From Parvularcula sp964219355 (GTDB lineage: Bacteria > Pseudomonadota > Alphaproteobacteria > Caulobacterales > Parvularculaceae), in assembly GCA_964219355.1 (NCBI GenBank), contig CAXPOZ010000005.1, forward strand, positions 434,001 to 498,000: 64,000 bases of DNA, read 5' to 3'. Shown piece after piece: positions 44,062-52,698 of this stretch (the stretch's first letter is position 1; every line of letters starts with the position of its first letter). The notes under the pieces are model-generated. The model had not been told where the DNA came from and did no database searches. It saw only the letters and a program-made list of their open reading frames with translations. The position numbers and the translations under genes were made by a program.

Positions 44062-44870
44062 TGACGACCTCTTCTCTAAAAAGAATCGCTGGTTCGGGCC
44101 TCATAGCTCTGAGCCTTGCGGCAACACCATCTCTCGCTCAGGAAGCTCCCGACACCCCGCCCTGGAACCAGGCCGACGCCATTTATGGTGAAGAGGCGAT
44201 GGCCAAGGCACGTGAAGACGTGTTGGCTGAAGGGGGGGATCAGAAGACGTTTTACGTTCTGTTCAATCAGCTTGAAGCCCAGACGGGCGGCGAGGAAGAC
44301 AGCTTCTATTGGAACGGACAGGCGAACTGGGGCGGCGACGTCAACAAGCTCTGGATCAAAACGGAAGGCCGCGCCTCACTGGAAGGGGGCGGCGTTGATG
44401 ACGCAGAAATCCAGGCGCTTTATTCTCGCGCAGTTGCGCCATTCTGGAATCTGCAAGGCGGCCTTCGTTATGATATCGAACCGGACGGACTCGCCCATGG
44501 CGTTGTCGCGCTGAACGGTCTTGCGCCGTACTGGTTTGAAGTCGATGCCTCAGCATTCGTCAGTGAGAAAGGCGACCTGACCGCCCGGATCGAAGCGGAG
44601 TACGAACTGCTGTTGACACAGCGGCTGATCCTTCAGCCTCGTATTGAAGCAAATCTTGCGGCGCAGGATATCCCGGAGCGCGGAACCGGATCGGGCCTGA
44701 ATTCCATCGATGCCGGATTGCGGCTTCGCTATGAGATCAAGCGAGAGTTTGCGCCCTACATTGGCGTCGAGTGGCAAGGCGCTTTCGGCGGCACGAAAGA
44801 CTTCATCGAAGCTGCGGGCGGCGAAGCTGACGAGACTGTGTTCCTCGTTGGCCTTCGCACCTGGTATTGA
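44061..44870 (+). CDS. copB: Copper resistance protein CopB (outer membrane)
   Basis: A 269-residue PcoB/CopB-type outer-membrane beta-barrel with a signal peptide ending ...ATPSLAQ. Family signatures: FYVLFNQLEAQTGGEEDSFYWNGQANWGGDVNKLWIKTEG, then YSRAVAPFWNLQGGLRYD, and the end VGLRTWY. The His/Met-rich N-terminal segment of longer CopB proteins is missing here. It is coupled to copA by a one-base overlap (TAATG), so the two are made together. Confidence 0.92.
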   Translation: MTTSSLKRIAGSGLIALSLAATPSLAQEAPDTPPWNQADAIYGEEAMAKAREDVLAEGGDQKTFYVLFNQLEAQTGGEEDSFYWNGQANWGGDVNKLWIKTEGRASLEGGGVDDAEIQALYSRAVAPFWNLQGGLRYDIEPDGLAHGVVALNGLAPYWFEVDASAFVSEKGDLTARIEAEYELLLTQRLILQPRIEANLAAQDIPERGTGSGLNSIDAGLRLRYEIKREFAPYIGVEWQGAFGGTKDFIEAAGGEADETVFLVGLRTWY

Positions 44871-44881
44871 TGGAGGTGAGC

Positions 44882-45898
44882 ATGGGAGGATTTATTGAAC
44901 CCAATATTCATCCGGTGCTGGTGCATTTTGCCTATGCGCTGACGGTGTCATCCGCGCTTGCCTATCTCGCTTGCAGATTTTTGCCTGCGGGCGGCTGGCG
45001 CGACAGCCTGAAACCAGCGGCTGACTGGATGCTCGCCATAGCGGCTTTTACCATCGTCGCAACGGTCACCGCTGGCTTTTACGCCTACTACACTGTCGCA
45101 CATGATGCTCCATCCCACGAAGCGATGACAACGCACCGTAACTGGGCGGTGCCGTCGGGTCTCCTGGTTTTGGCGCTTGCGTCGTGGCGCTGGTTGTCTC
45201 GCAAGAAAGCGCCCGGCGTGCTCTTTGCGGCCACAATGGCTGCCGCAGCGCTTATGCTATCCGTTACCGCCTGGTGGGGCGGCACAATCGTCTACAAGTA
45301 TGGGCTGGGCGTGCAGAGTCTGCCTGAGAGCACGGGCGATGGTCACGACCACGATCATGGCGCCGCTGCTAGTCCGCCGCAAAATAATGGCGGTCACGAA
45401 CATGTTGCAGACAATGCGGAACCTGATGCTCGTGAAATTAAGTCACCGGTTCCTGCAGGTCATGACAATTCTGACGGTCACCATGATACGGACATGTCGG
45501 AAGACGAGCAGGCCATCCGCCAGATCATGTCGGATATCCAAACAGGATGGGAAACTGGAAATGGCGCGCCATTTCGGGAACATTTTCTGGATTGGGACGG
45601 TGCTCGCTATTTTGAGTCTGGCGGTGAGAATACAGGCCTCGATGATCTCGTTCTCAATCATGTTGAGCCGGAAAAAGACGCGATCCCGGATCTGACGCTC
45701 GGCATGTCAAACCTTCAGATTCATTTTGAAGGAGGTGATATCGCATGGGCTGTATCTGACACAACGGTTGGCGGCACACTTAGCCGCTCCGGCGAAACCC
45801 TCGACCGCACCGGAAAGCAGACCTGGATTTTCCGAAAAGTCGATGGCGTGTGGAAAGTGCTTCATACGCATTCGTCGTCACGGGCGCGGCGACGCTGA
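44882..45898 (+). CDS. DUF2231 membrane domain fused to a His-rich linker and an NTF2-like domain
   Basis: A 338-residue protein in three parts: an N-terminal DUF2231 membrane domain of about four helices (starting GFIEPNIHPVLVHFAYALTV), a His/Asp-rich linker (about residues 148-205, with GDGHDHDHG, GGHEHV and DGHHDTD), and a C-terminal NTF2/SnoaL-like domain (EDEQAIRQIMSDIQTGWETGN...WIFRKVDGVWKVLHTHSS). GGAGGTGAGC puts the start at the ATG at 44882 rather than the ATG or TTG just upstream. It lies 11 bp behind copB. The linker looks metal-binding; the fusion is not a standard copper-resistance protein. Confidence 0.75.
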   Translation: MGGFIEPNIHPVLVHFAYALTVSSALAYLACRFLPAGGWRDSLKPAADWMLAIAAFTIVATVTAGFYAYYTVAHDAPSHEAMTTHRNWAVPSGLLVLALASWRWLSRKKAPGVLFAATMAAAALMLSVTAWWGGTIVYKYGLGVQSLPESTGDGHDHDHGAAASPPQNNGGHEHVADNAEPDAREIKSPVPAGHDNSDGHHDTDMSEDEQAIRQIMSDIQTGWETGNGAPFREHFLDWDGARYFESGGENTGLDDLVLNHVEPEKDAIPDLTLGMSNLQIHFEGGDIAWAVSDTTVGGTLSRSGETLDRTGKQTWIFRKVDGVWKVLHTHSSSRARRR

Positions 45899-46018
45899 AT
45901 TCCGGAAACCACACTTGTTCGGATCGGGCTTTTCACCAAGCCCGGTCCGACTGTCCCCACTTTCGCGAAACACGATCTGTATACAGCGTTATTCCCGGGG
46001 AGAGAATCAGTCTTGCGT

Positions 46019-46035
46019 ATACCCCATACGGGTAT
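46019..46035 (+). promoter_or_regulatory. CsoR-type operator before the DUF5676/Cu-ATPase genes
   Basis: ATACCC (46019-46024), a 5-nt spacer, GGGTAT (46030-46035): a perfect 6-bp dyad of the copper-CsoR type, 68-84 bp before the DUF5676 ATG. A short CTGTATACAG palindrome lies 33 bp further upstream. Confidence 0.65.
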
Positions 46036-46102
46036 TATATGCTTCTCGTCGACACGACACTGACGCAGCGCTGCGCCGCCAAACTCTTGAGGAGGCGAAA
46101 CA

Positions 46103-46351
46103 ATGAAAATCAAATCTGTGGGACATGCTCTGTCCCTGTTTCTCGTAATTACTTTTCTGATTTGCATTGGCTGGGGATTGGTGATGCCGCCGTCCCTGCA
46201 TATGCACGGCGCATGGGAAGACCTATTGCCCGGATTTGAATTTCTGACCCCGATTGGTTTCGGAATAGGTCTTGTCGAGTCCTACCTTTATGGCTGGTAC
46301 ATCTCTCTGGTGTTCGTACCGCTCTACAATCGCTTCAATAAATCTTCCTGA
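46103..46351 (+). CDS. DUF5676 family small membrane protein
   Basis: An 82-residue protein with two membrane helices, resembling the DUF5676 family that occurs beside copper ATPases and similar genes: SVGHALSLFLVITFLICIGWGLVMPPSLHMHGAWEDLLPGFEFLTPIGFGIGLVESYLYG. It has His/Met residues in the periplasmic loop (SLHMHGAW). GGAGG precedes the ATG. A hairpin separates it from the P-type ATPase gene, so the ATPase may be reduced relative to it. Confidence 0.75.
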   Translation: MKIKSVGHALSLFLVITFLICIGWGLVMPPSLHMHGAWEDLLPGFEFLTPIGFGIGLVESYLYGWYISLVFVPLYNRFNKSS

Positions 46352-46359
46352 CTTCAACA

Positions 46360-46394
46360 GACCGCCGCACTCGAATTAAACGGGTGCGGCGGTC
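46360..46394 (+). terminator. Hairpin between the DUF5676 and Cu-ATPase genes
   Basis: Perfect 11-bp stem GACCGCCGCAC (46360-46370) / GTGCGGCGGTC (46384-46394) with a 13-nt loop, followed by ATTTCTT. The T run is broken, so it is more likely an attenuating or partial terminator within the operon. Confidence 0.55.
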
Positions 46395-46411
46395 ATTTCT
46401 TGAGCCCCAAC

Positions 46412-48631
46412 ATGACTGAGCACAACCACTCCCATCACGATCATCATGGCGATCATTGCCATTCAGCTGCGTCCGCGCCTGACAAAGACTATGATCATAT
46501 ACCTGCGGGTTATTCAGGCACGGTCTGGACCTGCCCGATGCATCCGGAGGTTCGCGAGACTTCTAATGTGGGCTGCCCCATCTGCGGCATGTCCCTCGAA
46601 CCGGAAACCGTCACCGCCGCAGAAGACACGTCCGAACTTGATGATATGACCAAGAGGTTCTGGGTCGGGCTCGCTTTGTCCGTGCCGCTGGTCGCCTTTG
46701 TCATGGGTGAAATGATCCCGGGCAATCCGCTCGGAAACCTGGTCAATCCCACTTTCGGCGTTTGGCTCCAAGCCTTGCTTGCAACGCCGGTTGTCCTCTG
46801 GGCCGGCTGGCCATTCTTTATGCGCGGATGGCAGTCCGTCAAACGTCGCAGTCTCAACATGTTCACCCTGATCGCGATGGGCGTTGGTGTGGCCTATGTC
46901 TATTCGCTGGTTGCAGCCTTCGCGCCTGGATTGTTCCCGGATTCTTTTCGTGGGCATGGCCGAACCGTCGCCGTCTATTTTGAAGCAGCCGCTGTTATCG
47001 TGACGTTGGTGCTTCTCGGACAGGTGCTGGAGCTGCGCGCCCGCAGCGCAACTTCGGGCGCCATTCGCGCCTTGCTGGAGCTCGCACCGCCGACGGCCCG
47101 CAGGATCGCCGATGACGGATCAGAGGAAGAAGTTGATTTAGCTGAGATCAATCCCGGCGATCGCCTGCGCGTTCGTCCCGGAGAAAAAGTCCCCGTAGAC
47201 GGCGACGTCCTTGAAGGCCGATCGGCTGTCGATGAATCCATGGTGACTGGTGAGCCTGTACCCGTTGAAAAGACCACGGGCGAGCGCGTGACAGGCGGCA
47301 CAGTCAATGGAACCGGTTCGCTCGTGATGAAAGCGACTCATGTCGGCGAAGATACGCTACTGTCTCAGATTGTGCAGATGGTGGCTGCAGCGCAGCGTTC
47401 TCGCGCGCCCATACAGCGCCTTGTCGACATCGTATCGGGCTGGTTTGTGCCGGCTGTCATCATCATCGCCGTACTGACATTCCTTGTCTGGTCAATATTC
47501 GGGCCGGACCCGGCCATGGCTTTCGCGCTGTTCAACGCCGTGGCTGTCCTGATCATCGCCTGCCCGTGTGCTTTGGGCCTCGCGACGCCGATGTCGATCA
47601 TGGTTGGTACCGGCAAGGGCGCGTCCAACGGCATTCTGATCAAGAACGCCGAAGCGCTTGAGACTTTTGAAAAGGTCGACACGGTCATCGTCGACAAGAC
47701 GGGCACGCTGACGCTCGGTCGCCCCGAACTCGTTCTCGTGCAGCCTGCCCAAGCATTCGATGAATATACGCTTTTGGGTCTTGTCGCGGCCGTCGAAAGA
47801 TCAAGCGAGCATCCTCTTGCCGAAGCGATTGTGAGGAGCGCCGAAGACAGAAACGTACCGCGCAGAGATGCGACTGAATTTGAATCAGTCACCGGCGAAG
47901 GCGCGCAGGCCAATGTTGACGGACAGCAAGTCGCTATCGGCAATTCAAAGATGATGAAACGGATCTGCGCGTGGTCAGAAGCATCGGGCCAGTCGGCAGA
48001 TCAGTACCGCGCCGAGGGACAGACGGTCATGTTTGTCGCCGTCGATGGCGCTTTTGCTGGACTGATCGGCGTCGCAGACCCGATCAAGGACACGACGCCC
48101 GAAGCTATTCGACGCCTTCACGCGCAAGGTCTGAAAGTCGTCATGCTGACCGGCGACAATGAGACCACAGCCAAAGCGGTCGCGGCGAAAGTCGGAATCG
48201 ATGAAGTGCATGCTGACGTCTCGCCGGAAGACAAGCACCGGATCGTTTCAGAGCTTCAGGCGAAGGGCGCGCGTGTCGCCATGGCCGGCGACGGTATCAA
48301 TGACGCGCCAGCGCTTGCCCAGGCCGATGTCGGTATCGCGATGGGCACCGGCACGGATGTCGCCATGGAAAGCGCCGGGGTCACTTTGGTGAAGGGTGAC
48401 CTCCTCGGCGTCGCGAAAGCGCGCGAACTGAGTCGCGCGACCATGCGCAATATTCGGGAGAATCTGTTCTTCGCCTTTATCTATAACTCGCTCGGCATTC
48501 CTGTCGCCGCTGGCGTGCTCTATCCAATTTTCGGACTGCTGCTCAGCCCCATGATCGCAGCGGTCGCCATGAGTCTGTCATCCGTGTCGGTCATCGGGAA
48601 CGCTTTGCGATTGCGGGCATTAAGGCTGTAA
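46412..48631 (+). CDS. Cu(I)-exporting P1B-type ATPase
   Basis: A 739-residue P-type ATPase that moves Cu(I) (and Ag(I)) out of the cytoplasm. It has a His-rich start (HNHSHHDHHGDHCH), a heavy-metal-binding (YHS-like) segment WTCPMHPEV...GCPICGMSLEPE instead of the usual CxxC ferredoxin-like domain, eight helices, the metal-site motif CPCALGL (near residue 385), the phosphorylation site DKTGTLT (near 428), and the hinge AGDGINDAPAL. The ATG at 46412 follows no clear ribosome site; a TTG at 46400 is an alternative. The name copA is avoided because that symbol is used here for the oxidase. Confidence 0.95.
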   Translation: MTEHNHSHHDHHGDHCHSAASAPDKDYDHIPAGYSGTVWTCPMHPEVRETSNVGCPICGMSLEPETVTAAEDTSELDDMTKRFWVGLALSVPLVAFVMGEMIPGNPLGNLVNPTFGVWLQALLATPVVLWAGWPFFMRGWQSVKRRSLNMFTLIAMGVGVAYVYSLVAAFAPGLFPDSFRGHGRTVAVYFEAAAVIVTLVLLGQVLELRARSATSGAIRALLELAPPTARRIADDGSEEEVDLAEINPGDRLRVRPGEKVPVDGDVLEGRSAVDESMVTGEPVPVEKTTGERVTGGTVNGTGSLVMKATHVGEDTLLSQIVQMVAAAQRSRAPIQRLVDIVSGWFVPAVIIIAVLTFLVWSIFGPDPAMAFALFNAVAVLIIACPCALGLATPMSIMVGTGKGASNGILIKNAEALETFEKVDTVIVDKTGTLTLGRPELVLVQPAQAFDEYTLLGLVAAVERSSEHPLAEAIVRSAEDRNVPRRDATEFESVTGEGAQANVDGQQVAIGNSKMMKRICAWSEASGQSADQYRAEGQTVMFVAVDGAFAGLIGVADPIKDTTPEAIRRLHAQGLKVVMLTGDNETTAKAVAAKVGIDEVHADVSPEDKHRIVSELQAKGARVAMAGDGINDAPALAQADVGIAMGTGTDVAMESAGVTLVKGDLLGVAKARELSRATMRNIRENLFFAFIYNSLGIPVAAGVLYPIFGLLLSPMIAAVAMSLSSVSVIGNALRLRALRL

Positions 48632-48650
48632 TAGGCTGAGGGGGTATATT

Positions 48651-49982
48651 TTGAATTCCGACTACAAGAAGGGAAGTCTGACACTCGCAGGCACGGTGGC
48701 CATGGGCACCGGCGTGATGATCGGCGCGGGGATCTTTGCGCTGACTGGCCAGGTGGCAGAGTTTTCTGGAACACTGTTTCCGGCCGCCTTCATACTCGCC
48801 GCCGTCATAAGCGCCTTCAGCGCCTACTCCTACATCAAAGTCTCCAATAAGTATCCGTCTGCGGGCGGTATCGCGATGATTTTGAAGAAAGCCTATGGCC
48901 CGACAACCGTAACCGGCGGCGCTGCGCTTCTGATGGCGTTTTCGATGATTATCAATGAAAGCCTCGTCGCGCGGACTTTCGGGACGTATACGCTTCAACT
49001 GTTCGGCATTGAAGGCGGGATACTTGTGCCGGTTCTCGCGATTGGGCTGATCTTCGTAGCATTTCTGATCAACATTGCAGGCAATGAGGTGATCGGAAGC
49101 GTTTCGAAAATCACAGCGGCGCTGAAGATTGGAGGCATCCTAGTTTTCGCCCTGATCGCACTATATGCGGCCGGATTTTCTTTTCAGCCGGCGCAAAGTT
49201 CGGCGCTCGGCGAACAAACATCGGTCGGTGGATTTATGGCGGGCGTTGCGCTGGCGATTCTCGCCTATAAAGGCTTCACCACCATCACCAACAGCGGCGA
49301 CGAAGTAAAATCACCTGAAAGGAATGTCGGGCGCGCAATCATGATTTCGCTCGCGATCTGTGCTGTCGTTTATATTCTCGTCTGTTTTGCAGTGGGCTCG
49401 ACACTGACAATCCCCGAAATCGTCGAAGCGAAAGACTATGCTCTGGCCGAAGCCGCCCGCCCGGCACTTGGCGAATATGGCGTCTGGTTCACTGTTGCAA
49501 TCGCCATTATCGCAACGGCGTCCGGGCTGCTTGCGAGTGTATTCGCCGTTTCACGCATGCTCGCCATGCTGACAGATATGAATATCATTCCGCACAACCA
49601 CTTCGGCATGCCCGGAGACATTCAAAAACATACACTGGTCTACACGGTCATAGCTGCAGGCGTGCTGGCGGCGTTTTTTGATCTCAGCCGCATCGCGTCG
49701 CTTGGCGCCATTTTCTATCTGGTCATGGATATCATCATCCACTGGGGCGTGCTGCGCCATATGCGTGAAGACGTAGGTGCCAACCCGCTCATCTTGATCG
49801 GTGCGATCAGTCTTGATGCCGCAGCGCTTGCCGCATTCCTTATCCTGAAAGCACAGAGTGATCCGCTGATTATCGTAATTGCGTTCGTTGGAATGGTGGT
49901 CGTATTCGGATTTGAGAAGTTTTACCTCTCAAACCATCGCGAAAAACCAGGCGAAAGCGCATCGCATGGGGGCGCCCATTGA
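48651..49982 (+). CDS. APC family amino-acid/polyamine permease in the copper operon
   Basis: A 443-residue permease with about 12 membrane helices. It shows the APC N-terminal motif VMIGAGIFALTGQ, AYGPTTVTGGAALLMAFSM, NSGDEVKSPERNVGRAIM and FAVSRMLAMLTDMNIIP. The start is a TTG (48651) with GAGGGGG before it, as no ATG is in a suitable place. The same upstream stretch holds a half-site GGGGTATAT. It lies 19 bp behind the Cu-ATPase gene and so is probably co-transcribed. The substrate is unknown; a role in exporting or importing a copper ligand such as an amino acid is only a guess. Confidence 0.8.
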   Translation: MNSDYKKGSLTLAGTVAMGTGVMIGAGIFALTGQVAEFSGTLFPAAFILAAVISAFSAYSYIKVSNKYPSAGGIAMILKKAYGPTTVTGGAALLMAFSMIINESLVARTFGTYTLQLFGIEGGILVPVLAIGLIFVAFLINIAGNEVIGSVSKITAALKIGGILVFALIALYAAGFSFQPAQSSALGEQTSVGGFMAGVALAILAYKGFTTITNSGDEVKSPERNVGRAIMISLAICAVVYILVCFAVGSTLTIPEIVEAKDYALAEAARPALGEYGVWFTVAIAIIATASGLLASVFAVSRMLAMLTDMNIIPHNHFGMPGDIQKHTLVYTVIAAGVLAAFFDLSRIASLGAIFYLVMDIIIHWGVLRHMREDVGANPLILIGAISLDAAALAAFLILKAQSDPLIIVIAFVGMVVVFGFEKFYLSNHREKPGESASHGGAH

Positions 49983-50082
49983 TACACGCGATCCTCCTAA
50001 ATACTTCGCTTTTTCTCCCTATGTGAGTCGCCGCGCGAAGTGTCTAACCAGCGACCCGGAACCATTTCCATGAGTAACCGTT

Positions 50083-50103
50083 TTATACCCATACCCTGTA
50101 TAA
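50083..50103 (+). promoter_or_regulatory. Possible CsoR-type operator before the DUF305 gene
   Basis: TTATAC (50083-50088) and GTATAA (50098-50103) form a dyad around the core CCATACCCT, so the half-site TATACCC is present on one side but the GGG half is missing. It ends 13 bp before the DUF305 ATG and also contains a -10-like TATAAG. Confidence 0.45.
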
Positions 50104-50116
50104 GAAGGACGAAAGT

Positions 50117-50680
50117 ATGGAAATGAAAAACACTTACTGGCGTTTCGCCGCCATGATCGGCACATCCACGCTCATCATGCTCGGGCTAATGTATCTGAAC
50201 ACATACGCCTTCGAGCATGTCCGCTGGAGCGAGACGCGCTTCTACATGGCCTTTCTGATGGGTGGTGCGATGGCCATCATCATGCTGAGCTTCATGCTGG
50301 GCATGTACAAGAAAAAAGCAATCAACAGGGCGATTTATGGAGGTGCGGTGATCGTCTTTTTGTTCGCGCTGTGGCTGGTGCGCAGTCAGGTCACAGTCGG
50401 CGACGGTTCCTATATGAAAGCCATGATCCCACATCACTCCATCGCAATTATGACAAGCGAACGTGCCGGTATCGAGGATATTCGCGTTCGAAAACTCGCC
50501 GATGAAATCATCAAGGCGCAGCGCCGCGAGATCAAGGAGATGGACTGGCTGATCGCTGACATCGCCGAAAACGGTCCAGCGAGGACTGAAGCCGAGGCGG
50601 ACGCTCGGCCCGTGCCGGATTTCGAAGGAACGCTTGGTCCCGAAGAAACGTCCGGATCAGAAGCGAGCGAGAACCGTTAA
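50117..50680 (+). CDS. DUF305 domain protein, membrane-anchored
   Basis: A 187-residue protein with three to four membrane helices at the start and a DUF305 (ferritin-like helical) domain with SYMKAMIPHHSIAIMTSERA and IIKAQRREIKEMDWLI. The Met/His cluster MIPHHSIAIM is the family signature, and DUF305 proteins are common in copper and silver resistance clusters, where they may bind metal in the periplasm. The last 40 residues are acidic and probably disordered. AAGGA precedes the ATG. Its stop overlaps the start of the next gene by 1 bp. Confidence 0.88.
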   Translation: MEMKNTYWRFAAMIGTSTLIMLGLMYLNTYAFEHVRWSETRFYMAFLMGGAMAIIMLSFMLGMYKKKAINRAIYGGAVIVFLFALWLVRSQVTVGDGSYMKAMIPHHSIAIMTSERAGIEDIRVRKLADEIIKAQRREIKEMDWLIADIAENGPARTEAEADARPVPDFEGTLGPEETSGSEASENR

Positions 50681-51441
50681 TGTTGGACCAAACCAAAAAG
50701 ACCGCCGTGCTCTACCGCATGGTCATGGAAGACCATCTCTGCCCCTACGGCCTCAAATCGAAATGGCTACTGGAGCGTGAAGGTTTTGAGGTCGAAGATC
50801 ATCACCTGACCACGCGGAAAGAAACGAACGCCTTCAAGGCGGAACATGGTGTCGAAACGACACCGCAAACCTTCATCGCGGGCGAGCGTGTTGGCGGCTA
50901 TGACAAGCTGCGCGCACGCTTTACCGATTATGATCCGGACTCGGATAAAAAAACCTATACGCCCGTCCTCATGATATTCGCTGTCAGTGCGCTGCTCTCC
51001 CTGGCGGTCATGTGGTTCTTCCGCGACTCTGTTCTCTCCATCCGCACCGTTGAACTCTTCGCGGCCTTTGCGATGACACTGCTTGCGCTTCAGAAGCTGA
51101 AGGATGTCGAGAGCTTTTCGACCATGTTTCTGAACTATGACCTTCTGGCGCAACGCCGTGTTGGATACGCCTATGTCTACCCCTTCGCGGAAGCGGCAGC
51201 GGGTGTGCTGATGGTCGTAGGCGGCGTTCTCGGGCTTATCGGGTCGCCGATCGCTCTTTTTATTGGCACCATTGGCGCGGTATCAGTCTACAAGGCGGTT
51301 TATGTCGATAAACGGGAACTGAAATGCGCTTGCGTCGGTGGGGATTCGAATGTCCCTCTCGGTTTTGTCTCGCTTACGGAAAACCTTGTCATGATGGCGA
51401 TGGGCCTCTGGATGCCTATTAAGGCGCTTCTTTTGGGGTAA
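50680..51441 (+). CDS. Glutaredoxin-like domain fused to a MauE/DoxX-like membrane domain
   Basis: A 253-residue fusion. Residues 1-85 form a glutaredoxin fold with the active site CPYG (Cys21, then Gly24 instead of a second Cys), and a TTPQTFIAGERVGGYDKL loop with the cis-Pro; residues 95-253 have four membrane helices and a Cys-pair segment ELKCACVGG between them, as in MauE/DoxX-type proteins. The monothiol site means that it does not work as a dithiol reductase by itself; the CAC pair in the membrane part could supply the second thiol. It is coupled to the DUF305 gene (TAATG), so the two are a pair. The cytosol-facing Grx domain is likely. Confidence 0.75.
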   Translation: MLDQTKKTAVLYRMVMEDHLCPYGLKSKWLLEREGFEVEDHHLTTRKETNAFKAEHGVETTPQTFIAGERVGGYDKLRARFTDYDPDSDKKTYTPVLMIFAVSALLSLAVMWFFRDSVLSIRTVELFAAFAMTLLALQKLKDVESFSTMFLNYDLLAQRRVGYAYVYPFAEAAAGVLMVVGGVLGLIGSPIALFIGTIGAVSVYKAVYVDKRELKCACVGGDSNVPLGFVSLTENLVMMAMGLWMPIKALLLG

Positions 51442-51451
51442 ACGGATTAGC

Positions 51452-52276
51452 TCATGCGCCTGGTCCTGTGAGCGTCGTCGCAGCTGCAATCGCGAATATA
51501 ACTCCTGCGAACAAACAGGCGTCCAGCATCAAAGTTCGCCGCAACAAGGTGCGACCGGTCCCACCTTGAGTTTGCAGATGTTTTGTAATCCGTAGCTTGT
51601 TGAATGCGCCAAGCGCCAGCGCGCCGCAAGCCAGTAGCAGTTTCAATAGCAGAAGCTGTCCATAGCTCTGATTCATCATGGCTTCGAATGATCCAGATAG
51701 CCGCCAGGCGAGCCAGAGCCCGCTGGCGAACAATATGGGCACACACCAAACAGCTACGGTACTGAACCGCCTCATTCGGCTCAGAAGTATTGTCTCGGAC
51801 ACGGTTTCCCGCGGCCACAATAAGAATGGCGCTGTCACCCAGAATGCCGCTATGGCGACATGAAGCGACACAATGAAGGGATTGATCCCCGGCGCTTCGA
51901 GCCCTTGCGTGTGTCCGCCGAGGCCCGCGCCTGCGAATACGGCTCCGGCGCCGATAAGCAGGAGCGCCTTCATTCTGAAGAGCGCCCCGGCGATAAGCGC
52001 AGCAGCACCGGTGACATAGGCAAGCACCTGGGCCTGGTTCGGCGCCCAGACCCAACCGAACATGCTGAAATCAAAAAACTGCGGAATTCCGCCTGCGAGT
52101 TCGGCGTTCAGCAGCAGCAAGCGGCCGGAGACCGCTATGGTGAGAACCAGCGCCAGACCGATAATCCATCTGCGATACTCAGCGCCGAGAAGAAGCGTGT
52201 GGAGTCCGAGCCCGGCAGATCCGAGCGCACTGATACAAAGCCCGGCTTTCACCGCAAGCGACAAGAGTCCGAGCAA
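51452..52276 (-). CDS. copD: Copper resistance protein CopD
   Basis: A 274-residue inner-membrane protein with eight helices of the CopD family: VKAGLCISALGSAGLGLHTLL, IGLALVLTIAVSGRLLLL, a periplasmic GGHTQGL and SLHVAIAAFWVTAPFLL, and the Pro-Trp-rich FSTVAVWCVPILFASGLWLAW. Membrane His and Met residues probably carry copper. It begins 4 bp after copC and moves copper from CopC to the cytoplasm in known systems. It is convergent with the Grx/MauE gene. Confidence 0.88.
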   Translation of the reverse strand: MLGLLSLAVKAGLCISALGSAGLGLHTLLLGAEYRRWIIGLALVLTIAVSGRLLLLNAELAGGIPQFFDFSMFGWVWAPNQAQVLAYVTGAAALIAGALFRMKALLLIGAGAVFAGAGLGGHTQGLEAPGINPFIVSLHVAIAAFWVTAPFLLWPRETVSETILLSRMRRFSTVAVWCVPILFASGLWLAWRLSGSFEAMMNQSYGQLLLLKLLLACGALALGAFNKLRITKHLQTQGGTGRTLLRRTLMLDACLFAGVIFAIAAATTLTGPGA

Positions 52277-52280
52277 TGGA

Positions 52281-52634
52281 TCAGCCTGTTACGGTGAAAT
52301 CGAACTCACCGCGCATCACATGGCCGTCTTTCGCCACCGCGCGCCATTTCAGAACATAAGACCCCGGTTCGAGCGTCGGCAGTGGCACAGCAAAATCCTT
52401 CCCCATCTGGCGCGGGCGCTCAAACTCGATTTCAATTGAATCCCCTGCGAGCGTTTCAAGCTCAAGCCCTGCCAGCCCCACCTCGGCGCCAAACGAAAAC
52501 TCAAAGACCTTTGGCGCCGCCTCCAATTCGATGCCGTCTTCTATGTTTGAGGCGACGATCGTCGTGTGGGCCAATGCCGGCGACGCAAACATCAAAAGCG
52601 TCGCAAGGGCTGCAAACATGCGGGAAAATTTCAT
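52281..52634 (-). CDS. copC: Periplasmic copper chaperone CopC
   Basis: A 117-residue CopC. After the signal peptide (cleavage ALA-H) the mature protein begins with His23, which with the DGH of VAKDGHVMRG (Asp103, His105) forms the high-affinity Cu(II) site seen in this family. The Met-rich Cu(I) segment is not obvious, so it seems the single-Cu(II)-site kind. It is divergent from csoR, with the perfect CsoR-type palindrome in the 64 bp between, so both are likely under copper control. copD follows 4 bp after its stop. Confidence 0.92.
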   Translation of the reverse strand: MKFSRMFAALATLLMFASPALAHTTIVASNIEDGIELEAAPKVFEFSFGAEVGLAGLELETLAGDSIEIEFERPRQMGKDFAVPLPTLEPGSYVLKWRAVAKDGHVMRGEFDFTVTG

Positions 52635-52670
52635 CGGAGCCTCTAGCTTTTGGTAACTTAATTGCCATAT

Positions 52671-52696
52671 CTATATACCCAGTAGAGGGTATATAG
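52671..52696. promoter_or_regulatory. CsoR operator between copC and csoR
   Basis: The best site of the set: arms CTATATACCC (52671-52680) and GGGTATATAG (52687-52696), perfect over 10 bp, 6-nt spacer. It ends 2 bp before the csoR ATG and lies 37-62 bp before the divergent copC ATG, which fits autoregulation and control of copCD. Confidence 0.8.
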
Positions 52697-52698
52697 CA

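Noticed and set aside
48637..48648. GGGGGTATATT half-site before the APC permease
   Set aside because: Only one half of the CsoR-type dyad is present and it overlaps the ribosome site, so it is not listed as an operator.
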